This document shows positions 41,539-53,142 of a stretch of 64,000 bases of DNA, piece by piece. Position numbers and translations under genes: made by a program. Within the stretch, counting starts at the first letter, position 1. Every line of letters starts with the position of its first letter. The notes below the pieces were generated by a model. That model did no database searches. It worked only from the letters and a program-made list of their open reading frames with translations, and was not told the DNA's origin. This DNA is from Adiantum capillus-veneris (lineage: Eukaryota > Streptophyta > Polypodiopsida > Polypodiales > Pteridaceae), in the NCBI GenBank assembly GCA_014529385.2, contig CM043963.1, positions 78,294,912 through 78,358,911 on the forward strand, given 5' to 3'.

Positions 41539-42479
41539 CTAGTCACTCAGTGCATTTCCATCAGATGCTGTAAGAAGAGCTGAGTCCATTGTATTCTTCA
41601 AGAAGTAGATGTCTCCTGACACTAGACTGTCATCCTCTGCAACAGTGTTTGTCACATTTATTTCTTGAATCTTCATTGAGGACTTGTTCTTCTCACCATG
41701 GTCTTCAGCTTTCTCTTTGCCTTTTTCTGCTTTCCATTCTCTGCAGTCTCTTTTCATGTGACCCTTCTTGCCACAATGGTAGCATTCTATGTCACTCTTG
41801 CCTTCAGCACTGCGGGACTTGCTACGAGACTGATTCCTCTTTCCACCTTTGTACTTTTCTTTGGTCCTTCCCCTGACAACTAAGGCTGTTCCTTTGCCTT
41901 TGTCCATTGTATTTCTATTGGTTTCTTCAGTAAGCAGACTTCCTTCTACACGTGCTATGTTCAAACCATCTGGAGGTGCAGAATTACTCAAAGCTGTGCG
42001 AAAAGTGTCCCAACTTTCCGGCAATGTGATCAACAAGAACATAGCTCTAACAGGTTCATAAAACTTGACACCTTGAGCTGACAACTGACTATAGATTGTG
42101 TTGAATTCATTCAGATGATTGGACATAGGTGTCCCTTCTTTCATCTTCAAGTCAAGAAGCTTCTTAAGACAGTATACCTGTGAAGCTGCACTCTGCTTCT
42201 CATAAAGATCACTCAGCTTTAACCATGCTTGATAAGCCGACATCTCGTCTGCTACATTGAAGTAAACGCTTTCTGCCAAAGTCAGCATAATGGTAGAAAG
42301 TGCCAATTCATCCATTTCGCTCCATTCATCTTCGTCCATATCTTCTGGTTTTATCCCCTTGAGCTTTATAGGTTTTATCTGCTTCTTTTGTACCAACACG
42401 TGCCAAATCTGCTGCTTCCACAATGGGAAATTGGTAGCTTCTTGATATTGTAAAGAGCAGTGTCCTGTGATCCAGCCAT
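41539..42479 (-). pseudogene. Copia Gag
   Basis: The native start is probably the ATG at 42477-42479 (MAGSQDTALYNIKKLP), with a one-base indel near 42435 before NFPLWKQQIWHVLVQKK. The UBN2-type Gag body (LSDLYEKQSAASQVYCLKKL, LITLPESWDTFRTAL) and zinc knuckle CYHCGKKGHMKRDC follow. Packaging of element RNA into particles is its family role. Confidence 0.88.
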
Positions 42480-43556
42480 AGCTACGCTTCAAAGTAGTTT
42501 ACTTTCCTAGGAAAAATTCGGCAGAGTTTCCCCTGTAAACTGACCTCTGAACCAATATCAACCTGTCAAATGAACCAAGAAAGCTTCAGATTCTGCATAA
42601 ATTTCGACAGAGTCTCCTTTGTAAAATGGCTCTGGTGTACTAAAAAACAGACCCAAAAACAGCTCAAAAAACACTCTCTGACACTGTAAGCTGTGGGTAA
42701 AACTGTCCTGCACATGTACTGTCTCTAACTATCCTGTCACTGTCCTGTAAGCATAGACTGCGACAATGCCTCAACGACAGTAAAGCAAAGATGCAATCCC
42801 AACTGTCTAACTCACAGTCAATACATCCTAGCTGCCTATCTAAGGGTGCTCGAGGGATCGGTCCAAGACCTGTATCACTGAAAGGATCTCAACATTCGAG
42901 AATCCCCTAGCTCAATAAAACCTCACTCGACCCTCAACAAAGGCTGCAGTAAATCTGACAGTACATAGACTTCCCACAAAGTCATACATCCACAAATTTC
43001 CCACTGTATGCTGTAACCGCTGCGGCGGTTGTTTGCTGCGTGACTCACAGCCAGCAAACCCTCAACAGACATACATCATCTCTGACAATACATCCCATGT
43101 GGAAGTACCTGCAATGTCAAGATGAAATCTGGAATATCAAGCAGCAAACACAAGCTATCTGATGAACTAGTGGATGTCGCCTACAGTCTGTGTAGATGCG
43201 TACGTGTCGTATGTGACACGCCTCCAAGAACTGTGAGCCGTCCTTCGATGTGTAGACAGCCACAAATCAACACTCTGGGAGTGTCGATATCCTCAGCACC
43301 TGCAGTCATAGGCCGAAAACCCCAAATTTGCAGAGTCGGATCTGCACCCGCTGAGATCACGTAGTCGAAAATGGCCTGCGCAGAACTTTGTCGAAGCCGA
43401 ACGGTAACCGAGATGACCTTAGAATGAATTTCTGAGAACACCAAACCCTACGGGCTTTCCCACAGGATTTGGGGCCGTGTCTTCGCCTGTCGAATTTCAC
43501 TCCAATTTGAGCTGGTGACTCTACCTCCTGCAGTGCTGCCCCGAGCCTCGATCTGA
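42480..43556 (-). other. Copia 5' leader, without a gene
   Basis: About 1.08 kb lies between primer-binding site and Gag start, long for a copia element with 192-bp LTRs. No domain was recognised in it. Short frames in both strands are not convincing. Confidence 0.6.
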
Positions 43557-43568
43557 GCTCTGATACCA
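43557..43568 (-). promoter_or_regulatory. Primer-binding site of the copia element
   Basis: The minus strand reads TGGTATCAGAGC, a perfect complement of the initiator tRNA-Met 3' end, two bases after the 5' LTR. Confidence 0.92.
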
Positions 43569-43570
43569 GT

Positions 43571-43762
43571 TGAAGGAGTACGAGCAGAAGTGCGATGCGA
43601 GAGAGAGTGCGAGAAGAAGAGCACGACGATATGGTGAACTCGCTCTACTGTAATGTGTAGAGCATAGTGAGTTCTTATTAGGTTTTAACAAAAGAATATG
43701 TGTACGTACCTGGCGGCCCGCCCACTTACCTGAGCGACCACATTGAGCTTTATACCCCAACA
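43571..43762 (-). repeat. 5' LTR of the copia element
   Basis: Matches 38228-38419 at 186 of 192 positions with no indel. Confidence 0.93.
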
Positions 43763-44539
43763 GAGGACCTTGAGGAAGGAAGGGCAATTGTTGGAGGAGG
43801 AGATGGAGGAAGGCAGGACGGCTTGAGGAGTAGATAGAGAGAGGAGGTGGAGGAGAGGGAAGAGGAGCAAGGGAAGAGAAGGAATCACATGGATAGCGAG
43901 AGGAGGTAGGGAGGGTGATCCAAAAAAAAAAGGTCGCTCCGTTAAGCTCGCTCGACGTAATCAAAGTCTACCACCTCTTAATATGGACACAAAAAGTCTT
44001 TCGACTTTCCACCTTCGTAGGTCTTTGCATTAATAGGAGGAAGTTCGAAGGTGGAAGAAGGATTAGCTATTTCTAGTAGAGCTATTTTTGTAGTAATAGG
44101 AGGAAGTTCGAAGGCTGAAGAAGGATTAGCTATTTCTAGTATTTATTGTCATTTTAGTTGGCTTTGAGGTAGGGGCCGCTGGCTGAAGTTTATTGAAGTA
44201 ATGGTTGGAATCTTTTCAGATATTGAAGGCGAAACGCTTACATAGGAGGGCTAGGAGATGGAAGGCAAGGTGGCGAGGGGCACACTAAGAGATATGCAGG
44301 CGGGGAGGAGTAAGAAGAAGAGAGGGTCCAAGGTGCACATATGACCCAAGAAGAGCAAGTAGATGAGGGCAGACAGAGCTAAAGTTTCAAAATATACAGA
44401 TCTGCAAAGCCGTCGCCATCGCCTAGCTTCATGTGTCTTTCTCAAGTAGTCACTACCTGCGGCACTGCGACGACGGGCAGAGGACCAGGGCCGTGCAGAG
44501 GTTGCATGTGTTGTTTTTATTATGGCTTGAGTTCCCTCG

Positions 44540-44636
44540 TAGAGCACTTGAGCGAGGGTTCTGAGTGGTTACTGGAGTAATTCGAGAGGTCGCTATTCTA
44601 CTGATTTGCATTCGAATCCCAACGAGTGCTCGAAAA
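44540..44636 (+). mobile_element. tRNA-like sequence, possible SINE head
   Basis: CTGAGTGGTTACTGG (44561-44575) looks like the A box and TTCGAATCCC (44611-44620) like a B box, in tRNA-Leu/Ser spacing. The ends GAGCACT and AGTGCTC could pair. The T-stem fit is imperfect and the anticodon arm is poor, so a working tRNA gene is unlikely. Confidence 0.4.
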
Positions 44637-45779
44637 AAACTTTTTTCCAAAAACTTGGCAAGCCTGCATATGTGAAACAACATAGGTAAATTGATAAAAT
44701 TTGAAGTTTTTCAAAAAATTTTAGGTTTTCTCACCTTCAAATATAAAATTTAGAGGTAAATTTCAAAATTTGTAGGTGGGATTACATTAAACCTAGGTTT
44801 TTTTCGAGCATTGATCCCAACATCCCTTTTGAAAGGGGGTAGCATATTCACAAGGGCATGACATAGAATCCCAGGGAATCTTGGGGATGAATTGAATATA
44901 ATATACGATCGAGCCAATAGGGGACAATATATTTGGACCCCAATCTTAGAAAAATAAAAATCTTTTCAAAACATCTTTAGAGCATAAGTGAAGGGTGAGT
45001 TTAGGAGATTAAAAAACCATGGAAGTGGAAAGTCAAAGGACTTTCATGGACTTCTAGAGGTGGTCGATCGAGCACACATTGATAAATTTATGTTTTTATA
45101 ATGTTTAATTTTCCCTTCACCATTTCCTTCTCTTCTCTTCAGAGTGTCCTTGCACTTTGCACTAGTAAATAAATTTTTTTTGAATCCATTAGAATACCTT
45201 TCATTATTTATTGTCATTTTACTGGGCTTTGATTAGTGTAATCAATATTTTATATGTTGTCATTGTAGACTATAGTGGGCTTTGAGTAGTGTAATCAATA
45301 TTCTCTTCCTTCCTTTTGATTTCTTAAAAGAACTCTTCTCTAGAAGCATCAGTTGTGAATACCTTTCATATTTCTTCTCATTTTTTACTAGTGTAATCAA
45401 TATTCTCTTCCTTCCTTTTCTTTATTATTAAAAGAACTCTCCTCTAGAAGCATCAATTGTAAAGAGTGCTTTGTTAGTTGCTTTTAGCAAAACAAAGCCG
45501 AACAACGTAAGCAAATTTATCATATCTTCACCCAAAAAATAGTGTGAGCAAAAATGGATGTCAAATTTATTCATTTTTTGGCTTTCAAAACAGTATCATC
45601 TCGTTGAGTTGATCTCACTAGAACATGTGTGCTCCTTTTGTTTGTGTGTTTGGTACCTTTTCATGGTTGTGATGTTTCCATGTTCAACAAGTATATTTTG
45701 CAAAACACGAAGGGAGGGTGATGCTTCATCATAATTATCCGTTTTGAGTGATGTCATTTGCATAATCAACCAGCTAAAT

Positions 45780-45780
<1 letters not shown>

Positions 45781-45817
<37 letters not shown>

Positions 45818-45990
45818 GAAATGAAAAGTTTTTACATTTGAAAAAGGCCTTGAAGACATATGAGACCAAAAAATCACACCATGTTCATGTGATTCACATG
45901 TCGAGTCGAGATAAAACAAAAGATAAACGAAACCAATGCTAAAATGTGAACAAATAAGTGCGTAAGTAGATCTAGCTTGTGGCGTATCTA
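45781..45990 (-). repeat. LINE 3'-end remnant joined to (CT)n
   Basis: On the minus strand, TTTTTTGGTCTCATATGTC ... GGCCTTTTTCAAATGT ... TTTTCATTTCGT precedes a (CT)n run. It parallels the LINE 3' end at 13600-13690 (TTTTGGTCTCATAGGTC, GGCCTTTTGAAGACG, TTTCATTTCAT, then (CT)n). It is probably a second 3' end of the same family. Confidence 0.6.
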
Positions 45991-47316
45991 CCAAAGCCGA
46001 TCTCCTTAGCGAGCTGCCTTTGTAAATACCATCATATGATCTCTCTTGTAGGTTGGTGTCTATCTCCTCCTTTATAAAGAACCTCACAAGAGTTACTCTA
46101 TGTCCCTCAACAATCACTTGGATGTGGCGATGATAAATATGTCAATGACGTAGTTTGTGAGAGGTTGAGATCTACCAATCTTTGTAACTCTATTTAGGCC
46201 GTTCAATAAGCTGAAAATTGGTGTGTCCTAGAGTCTTGATGGGAGCTACTACTCTAGAAGAAATTTGTCTTCTGTCCCTCAATGGGTCCTTTGCTAGGGC
46301 CTGTACAAGTCCTTAATAAAGCATGTTTGTGCTTACGATGCTCCAACAAGAATAGCCCAAGGTATCTTTGATAAGTGTGATCAATCACCATGGACAGAGG
46401 CTCGAATCTCTTAATAAAAGAGAATAAATATAATGACTCACTAGGAGACCAAAGAATAGATCTAGCCTTTCACTCTTGTGAGAGAAGGTAATCATGGATT
46501 GCTCAGGATAGCAACTTGAAGAAAAAGCCGCAAGCCATCACTAGGAGACCAAAGAATAGATCCAGCCTTTCACTCTTGTGTGAGAAGATAATCATGGATT
46601 GCTCATGATAGCAACTTGAAGAAAAAGCGGCACGCCATCAATTTCTTCCCATCCATTCTAAAGCCACCAAACCTTCAACAAACAAATATGATTAAAAAAT
46701 TCTCAAACTATGAAAGAATCTATGTTGGAGTACTTGACTTCTCTATGCAGTTTTTAAGTTCTTGTGGGCAATACATACTCTTTTGAGAAGTTTTGAGGAA
46801 ATAAAATATCCCACCTATCCTCACATAGGTTCAACCAAATCACTCTAGGCCGATGGTGAGCTTTTGATGAGTATACAGATGGCAAGGTTATGCCTGTCTA
46901 CTTTTCCTAAAGTATGTATATGCTAGCTAGGTTCAACCAAATCTCTCTAGCCCTATGTTGAGCTTTTGATGAGTATACAAATGGCAAGGTTATGCATGTC
47001 TAGTGCTCCTAAAGCATGTATATAATAGCTACTTCTTGGAGGCTTTGGAGGAAACAATAGAGACCGTGCTCATTGATATATTGGGAAAGCCATGCCTTTA
47101 GCTAGACTCTAGTGTTGATGGAAAGGTATATTGAGCATTAGTGGCTAGTAGATTCAACTCCCACTATTTTTAGGAATGGATGACCTAAATAATAAGAAGA
47201 TACAAGAAAGTTCAATGAGAAATTGCTAGGAAGATATTCAAGAAGGAATTTAGGTCTTTGCACAACTGATGAGAGATCTATAATAAGAGGTTTATGAGAT
47301 GCACTAAGAGCAAGAT

Positions 47317-47563
47317 TGTGCGCGTATGTCGCACGTGTCAATGCAAGGAACTTGCCGATACACCGTGTGCGAGCCACAAATGGCTCCAAGCACACAACAA
47401 GCCTAAACTAGTAAGCTCAAAGAAGGCGATGGTGTGTCACTCACCGCTCTACGCTTGCTTCGTGGAGGATTCCTCGCTGCGAAGAAGAAGGAGCCGCCGC
47501 GCTCAACCGCTTCGTCGCCGCCGTGCCGTTGTTGCAATGCTCAATCGCACTCTCTCTCTCTCT

Positions 47564-47596
<33 letters not shown>

Positions 47597-47892
47597 GGAG
47601 ATGAAGAAGAAGAAGATGGAGATGGAGCAAGAGCACTCTTCTATTGCACAAATGAGAGAATGAGTGAATTTTAGGTTTAGTTGACTTTTATATGAGCTCA
47701 CCCCATTCACACTTGGGCGCCCATGCTTAGCCAACTAATCCCTTGAATGTTCCAGTTAGAGTGCGTCTCTCATCGGCGATCACTCTTACCCTTTTCCTAT
47801 TGGACGGACAAGCCCGGTACCTGACTCTACCAAGTAAATAATACAACGTCCGTTGTAGGTGATAGGGTGTCCGTGAGTTGTGAGGGTTAACA
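47317..47892 (-). repeat. 3' LTR of the pol-less element
   Basis: Plus-strand borders TGTGCGCGTATGTCGCACG and GTGAGGGTTAACA. It contains a (CT)n(CA)n run at about 47555-47595 and a GAAGAAGAAGAAGATGGAGA stretch. It has a small insertion near its start relative to 55041-55609. Confidence 0.92.
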
Positions 47893-47908
47893 TGCCCCCC
47901 TTCCTGAT
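47893..47908 (-). promoter_or_regulatory. Polypurine tract of the pol-less element
   Basis: The minus strand reads ATCAGGAAGGGGGGCA directly before the 3' LTR start TGTTAACCC. It confirms minus orientation. Confidence 0.85.
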
Positions 47909-49269
47909 GTAGATTCCGTCCTCGGAAGCTATTGAGTTGAAGCTCGTTCGTCGAGGTGGAAGAGCATCTGAGATGAATGTCCTTAGCCTCCTTCAGTCAC
48001 TGCAAAATCAAACAACATTGGCACAGTAATTGCATTCTCATATACAATTAAAAAGCATATGCAATTTTAGGCAGACAAATTGATTGGTAACAAAATTTTA
48101 AACCATTTGTCAGCAATAAACATTAAATTGCAATATAATCAAATGCATAAACAGATATAAAGGTAAAAATTAAATAAGTATGGGGTCGCTAATTTAACGG
48201 TTGAAAAGCACTAGAGATCGACTATTAATACCATGGGTAAGCTTCTTAATTTTCTATGGTCAATTATGTTGTTTAATCACGAGAGCCAAGTATTTCATGT
48301 TCGAGGGCTGACTAGAGGCTATATACCTAGAAGACCTTGTAGTTAAGCTACGATAAAAGGAATTTCTCATGAAATCATCGCCTCATTGATTACTTTTTCT
48401 TTGACCCCCCAAAAGTTTTTTCACATTGATTCAATTTTGATGTGTGTGCTTATTTTGTATACCTTGGGTTTTTTGCTTCTCAAGGAAAAGCGCCCACACT
48501 GGGAACCTCTAGGGCTCTAGTACCATAGGCGATACATGTGAGTGAAGTACCCAATCAAGCTGAGATTTCTCTTCCAGCTTAAGATTTTACAATGTGGCAC
48601 TTTGATTTTTTATTTGTTCATTTTCAGCATTTTAAATTTTGTAACTTTGGAGGGTCATATAACACTGATACACCTCCCCAGGCTCATCACACAAGTAAAC
48701 TCCCTTTATAATACTTAAGCTATAGGTCAATAGGGTCAAGTCCACTAAAAAGCCCTAGTACATTTCACACAATGCTGCCTAAATAGGATTAAGAACCTAA
48801 GTAACCATTGATTATTAGGAAGGCATTCCCCATGGTATTAAGAGAAGATCTCTAACACCTAACTTGGTCAAACTAGCTTAGTCGGACTGCTTGATTTTTA
48901 AATCTAGACAAGTGATTATGACAAAAAATTCATTGAATTTAATGTTTCGTACTAAGCAAATGTGCTGAATATTATGCTACCAATCACAATCAAAGCAGAC
49001 AAACATGGATGCAAAAAGATAAGGGGCAATGCTAATGGACAAAAAACACATGTTTGTGTCGATGGTCGCGCTTGATTTGAAGTGTGAATGAGAGAAAGAT
49101 CCCATGAAGGTCCAAATCCTAACAACAGCAATACGTTCCTGTACACACTAAGAAACACAAAGAATACCTCTAGGACGCACATCAGTGGGAAAAGGTACCA
49201 ACACTTATTGAACACAACAAAAAAAACATAAGGAATCTTAATCTAATTATTTACACTCCCCCTAGAGAG
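47909..49269 (-). other. 3' non-coding part of the pol-less element
   Basis: AT-rich, about 1.36 kb, with only short frames. No RT or integrase motif, repeat or transcript signal was recognised. Confidence 0.65.
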
Positions 49270-49692
49270 TCAAGGGAATAGGATATTGTAGAGATTGTGG
49301 GGAAACCCTAAGGCTAAACCCCTATCCTCGTCGTCGAGATAAACAAAGTCATCATCCATGAGACCATATGTGCCATCCGTGTAGTCATGTAAATCTTCTT
49401 CTTCATCATAGGTACCCATGTTTACTAAGAAGGTCACTAGACGCCTATAGTCATCTTGGTCAAAAGGATAGGCTTGTGCAATGGGAGAAACGCTCTCTAC
49501 TAAGTAGGGATCAGTCGTGGTCAAGAGACGTATCAACCACTCTAACTCCTCAAAATTCCTCTCACATGCTAGCGTACTTACCAAATCCCATTCACATGCA
49601 AGCACCGGAAAGACCATGTGAAACATTTGTGAAAAGTAACGAGGGTACCTCTCACCCAAGGCTGGAGTGGATGACTCTAGCGAACTAGCCAT
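49270..49692 (-). CDS. Acidic 140-residue frame of unknown function in the pol-less element
   Basis: The likely start is MASSLESSTPALGERYPRYF at 49692; an upstream in-frame Met at 49728 is possible. There is a predicted helical middle (NFEELEWLIRLLTTTDPYL ... DYRRLVTFLVNMG) and a strongly acidic C-terminus (DEEEDLHDYTDG and FVYLDDEDRG). No signal peptide, membrane segment, zinc or catalytic motif was seen. The frame is uninterrupted although neighbouring Gag frames carry stops, which hints at a protein-coding role or a recent gain. I do not recognise a family. Confidence 0.5.
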   Translation of the reverse strand: MASSLESSTPALGERYPRYFSQMFHMVFPVLACEWDLVSTLACERNFEELEWLIRLLTTTDPYLVESVSPIAQAYPFDQDDYRRLVTFLVNMGTYDEEEDLHDYTDGTYGLMDDDFVYLDDEDRGLALGFPHNLYNILFP

Positions 49693-50026
49693 ATCTGTAC
49701 ACGCAAATAGATGATGGTTAGAGTGCAAAATATTACAAGGGTCGTGTTCTTGTGCATAATGTGTTTTTACGATTTTTTGTTATGGCTCTTGCTCTTTTAC
49801 TTTTTTATCTTGTTTTTGTGAGTATAAGGCTTTATATATACATTCCCTAAGATTGGAGATTAAGAGGTCAGGGAGAAAGGTTGAGAGGGAAGCAAGTGAA
49901 TGATGGATGTCAGCAAACACTCCCCCCTTCCTTGGGTAGATCATGCCATTTGAAATGTGCTCGCCACCCTTTGAAACCAATTGTTCCAGTTGGTACTAGG
50001 TGAGGATTTTTGCTAGTAGTTTTCTA

Positions 50027-50950
50027 TTACCTTAGGTGCCTCGTCGTGTTGCAAGGGTGGTAAGGTACTCTCCCGGGATCGGACTTGAAGTGGTTCATCA
50101 GGTGATTCTTGAACACTGGGAGGTGTGGATTCCTTATAGCTTCATGAAGGTCCACTATTGTAGGTGGAAGCTGTGGAGAAGCTTTTACCTCTATGGATGC
50201 ATTATATGAGGAGCTAGAAGCTTCATGGGACTCCCCCCTTCCTAAGCTAGGTCGAACAAATCGTTCTTTCTTTGGTACCCAAACTAGCTCTGAAGTGGGT
50301 GTGTAGCATTCTGTGATTTTTTTCTTTCCACGATCGTTGATCTGTTTTGGAGCTACGGGATTGGGCTCACATGTGTCAGGTGACAGGTAAGAACAAAATC
50401 TACGTTTTGGTACCCATATTTGATCATTTCCTTGATAGTAGCCTTGGGCTTTCAATAATCGTTTAGGAATCCAACGCAACATTTTCTTACTTTTCTTGGA
50501 GCGAGTGGTACGTTTCTTACAAGGCTTCTGTTTTTTAGTACTAGCCATGACCGCTAAAGAATCTTGAGGGACCCACTTGTATGTTTTCTTTGTTATATGA
50601 GGATGAGTCTTGTCAGAAGCTATATGCATTGCTTGTAGCATATTTAAGGGTATGGGCATTTCATCCCCCTCAGGTGTTACCCAGGTCGTCCCCCTGTTTC
50701 CCCAAGTGTCTATGGTTGCTCCTAGGTGGACCCAATCCACATTGTCTGACTCAGTCATCCCAGGTAGTACATTCATATAAGGAGAATCTTCCCCAACATC
50801 AGTGTCCGCTTTACACGTGTAACAATACTGTAATGGGGCCGAGTGAAATGTGGTGTCAGATCTATGATCAATTATAAACTTGTTTCCTAGAGGATGTGCT
50901 CGACCAGTCACAAGATACACTCTAATGACAGAATCTTGGAATTGCAGGTA
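50027..50950 (-). pseudogene. WVPK-repeat region downstream of protease in the pol-less element
   Basis: A 297-residue frame, in register with the protease segment upstream (TAG at 50963-50968 probably replaces Trp). Repeated Trp-containing motifs are YKWVPQDS, LRWIPKRL, QIWVPKRR and LVWVPKKE, at spacings of about 20-60 residues. Basic stretches (STKKQKPCKKRTTRSKKSKK) fall between them. There is also DVGEDSPYMNVLPGM and WVTPEGDEMPIP. It sits where RT would be in a normal gypsy element. No RT block is present, so it is either a captured or a derived module. Function unknown. Confidence 0.55.
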
Positions 50951-50965
50951 GACATGGTTTTTAGA

Positions 50966-51679
50966 CTAGTCATGCACCATTTTTGCTTCCCTCATGAAAG
51001 GACGTCTTAAGATCATCTCCGATGCCATAGTGTGCTTGGAGAAATCCATAACAATGAAGGTAATTCTTATTTTATGTCCAAAGACCTTGATCTTGAGATC
51101 TTCTAGCATCCCAATAGGTTTAACGATAGACCCATTGGCCATCATCACTACTATGGTTGTGGTCGCAAGGTGAGGTCTTCCCATAGTTTCCCATCAATTT
51201 TTAGTCACAATGCTAACCCCAGCGGCACCATCAAGGATTCCCTTCACAGTTAGTCCCTTAGTAGTGATTGGTATGGTCGCATTGGATTCATCACCCTCAA
51301 AGTATTGTCCCAACTTGTTAATAGGTATTTCTATAACAAGGTTCTCATCTAGGTTGGGTTGTGGATCTATGTATTCCTCCTCTATTGGCATCTCCCCATC
51401 TCCATCCATCCGGGCAAATTGTAGTAGCCCAAATTTTAGTTCTCCATTGAGGAAGGCTCGAAGAACTGAGACTAGCTCAGGGTCTTTATATAGTTTGGAC
51501 ATGATGGTGGTGCTAACTTCTGAAGACATGAAATCCATCAATTTGGCAATGTTTAACGGCACCTTTTGGCCTTGAGTCCCTTGACGTGGGGAAGATGGGA
51601 TCTCCATTTCTTCGATAGGATCAGGTAGTCCCTCTGTAAACATCTTTCCATCAAGAAGTGAGTACGCCCACTTTCCCAT
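50966..51679 (-). pseudogene. Protease-like domain of the pol-less element
   Basis: TTKGLTVKGILDGAAGVSIV is placed like a retropepsin active-site loop, with Asp present and Gly-Ala after it. MANGSIVKPIGMLEDLKIKV and MILRRPFMREAKMVHD match the later strands and the usual (LGRPFL) block of gypsy proteases. A stop near 51191 (TGA where Trp is possible) and TAG near 50965 interrupt one long frame. The start given is the overlap with the Gag frame. Confidence 0.6.
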
Positions 51680-53142
51680 GACTTTAAGTCACTTTCTTCT
51701 TGGATGACACTAGGTATGTCCAAGGGTCTATGGACTTGATGAGGTTGTTGTTGCGTAGGGAGCACGGTGTCTGTAATCTGGATCTTCCTAGGTGCTGGTT
51801 CTAGATCCCTTTGGGTATCTTCTACCAAACTCCTTAATTGCTTGACTCGCTCAATCTCCTCTGTAGGGTTTGGGTAAGTTCCTATCTTCTTTTTGAATCC
51901 TGGCCATTGTGGCTCATGAAGATCTTCCTTGTTGGTTTCTATGTTAGTGGTCGTTTTGGTCTCCATGGTTTCACTTGAATCAGAATCTTCTTCAATGTCG
52001 TTCATATATACGGGGTCGCCACCAATCCCTATGTTGGTCTTTGAACTGGGGTCTGACTTCGCTGCTTCTTGCAATCTCTTTCTTCGTGTTTTCTTCTTTT
52101 TCTGAGATTGGGCAATTGATGCTGTGTCTCTTTCCTCAAGAATATAATTTTGTTTTTGGATCATCGATCGTGTGAGTACGTTTACTGGTACCACAGGTGT
52201 ACTTTGTGATGGCTCCTCGGTAACTTCAATCAAGTTTAATGGCATGATCTTCGGTGCATTTGGATTATTTGGACATTGGGCAATCAAATGATCTATGCCA
52301 CATCGATTACACATGAGTATCGGCATTGTAGACGTGCTCGCTTGATCGGTTTGCATTAGTGTGGCGTTCTTTTGTAGCCTAATAGGACACTCGGCTACAC
52401 GATGTGGGCCTCCACACTCATAGCATTGAAGAGGTGGTCTTTTAGCGGTGTAATTGATATTTTGGCCTCTTGCCGCAAGAGCAGCTACTTGATATACAGG
52501 TTTGACTTGTCCCCAATAGTCCTCCATGTAGTATTGTGAACTTTCTTCAAGCACATCCATCCCATAGGCGATATTAGGATCTATATCTTCCTCATAGCCT
52601 TCCAAACAAGAAATAGATGACTCACAACCCACTTGATTCACAGAAGTGATTCTCGAATGTGGCGGTTGCGGTCCTAGCACTGGAGGTGGTAAGGGTGTTG
52701 TTTGAACAACATTTTGGGCCTTAGGGACCATGTGTTGTGCTGTTTGTTCAAGAGGTGGGGCCGGCATCAATGCACGCACTCGAGGTGTGTCTGTCCATGC
52801 TAAGGTTGGTCTATTGGCCATCACGCGCTTAAATACTATGCAATCCTTAGCTTGATGACCATACCTTCCACATGCATTGCAGTTCCCATTGAATTTTACT
52901 CTAAAAGTAGGGCATTCACTGGTACTATGCGGTCCATAGCATACTGAGCACCATTGCTGCTCCCTTCTTAGATACATATGATTGTTTTGCGGAGCACGAT
53001 TGTCTCTAAGACTCTCTTGAATAGCCTTGGTGAGATCTGTTAATGTCATCTCATATATCTTTGGCTCATTAGTAATAGGCTTTAGGGTCATTGGTTGATG
53101 CCCTGATGCTTGCGAGCTAATAGATTTAGTCATTGTATCCAA
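51553..53142 (-). pseudogene. Gag C-terminal part with three zinc-knuckle-like motifs
   Basis: A 529-residue frame. Cysteine/histidine clusters: CSVCYGPHSTSEC, CNACGRYGHQAKDC, CYECGGPHRVAEC and CNRCGIDHLIAQC; the second is a canonical CCHC knuckle and the others are close variants. Acidic and Pro-rich linkers separate them, and a polybasic KKKKTRRKRLQEAAK follows. The multiple knuckles suggest RNA binding. The end overlaps the protease frame by a frameshift. Confidence 0.7.

Larger units (their letters stand above)
38228..43762 (-). mobile_element. Full-length Ty1/copia retrotransposon
   Basis: 192-bp LTRs at 38228-38419 and 43571-43762 bound a minus-strand gag-protease-integrase-RT-RNase H region, the copia domain order. 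The target duplication GAGGA is perfect (38223-38227 and 43763-43767). The LTRs differ at six positions out of 192, all transitions (3.1 percent), so this insertion is rather recent. The primer-binding site is the initiator tRNA-Met type. The polyprotein has a few stops and frameshifts and is probably inactive. Confidence 0.95.
43763..47316. other. Intergenic stretch with short local duplications, no gene
   Basis: A 63-base duplication starts at 44032 and 44095. A roughly 108-base duplication (GTGTAATCAATATTCTCTTCC) lies at about 45288 and 45394. Two 100-base units start at 46438 and 46538 and another pair of about 102 bases at 46827 and 46929. A (GA)n tract lies at 45782-45816. The frames on either strand do not resemble known proteins. 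Confidence 0.7.

Noticed and set aside
44540-44636. Functional tRNA gene
   Set aside because: A and B boxes are present, but the acceptor and anticodon stems do not pair convincingly; SINE head is more likely.
45596-46117. Minus-strand 173-codon frame
   Set aside because: Contains the SLSLSL stretch of the (GA)n tract and the non-coding LINE 3' end.
47294-47674. Frames shared by both LTRs of the pol-less element
   Set aside because: Repeated in both LTRs and dominated by simple repeats; not evidence for a gene.
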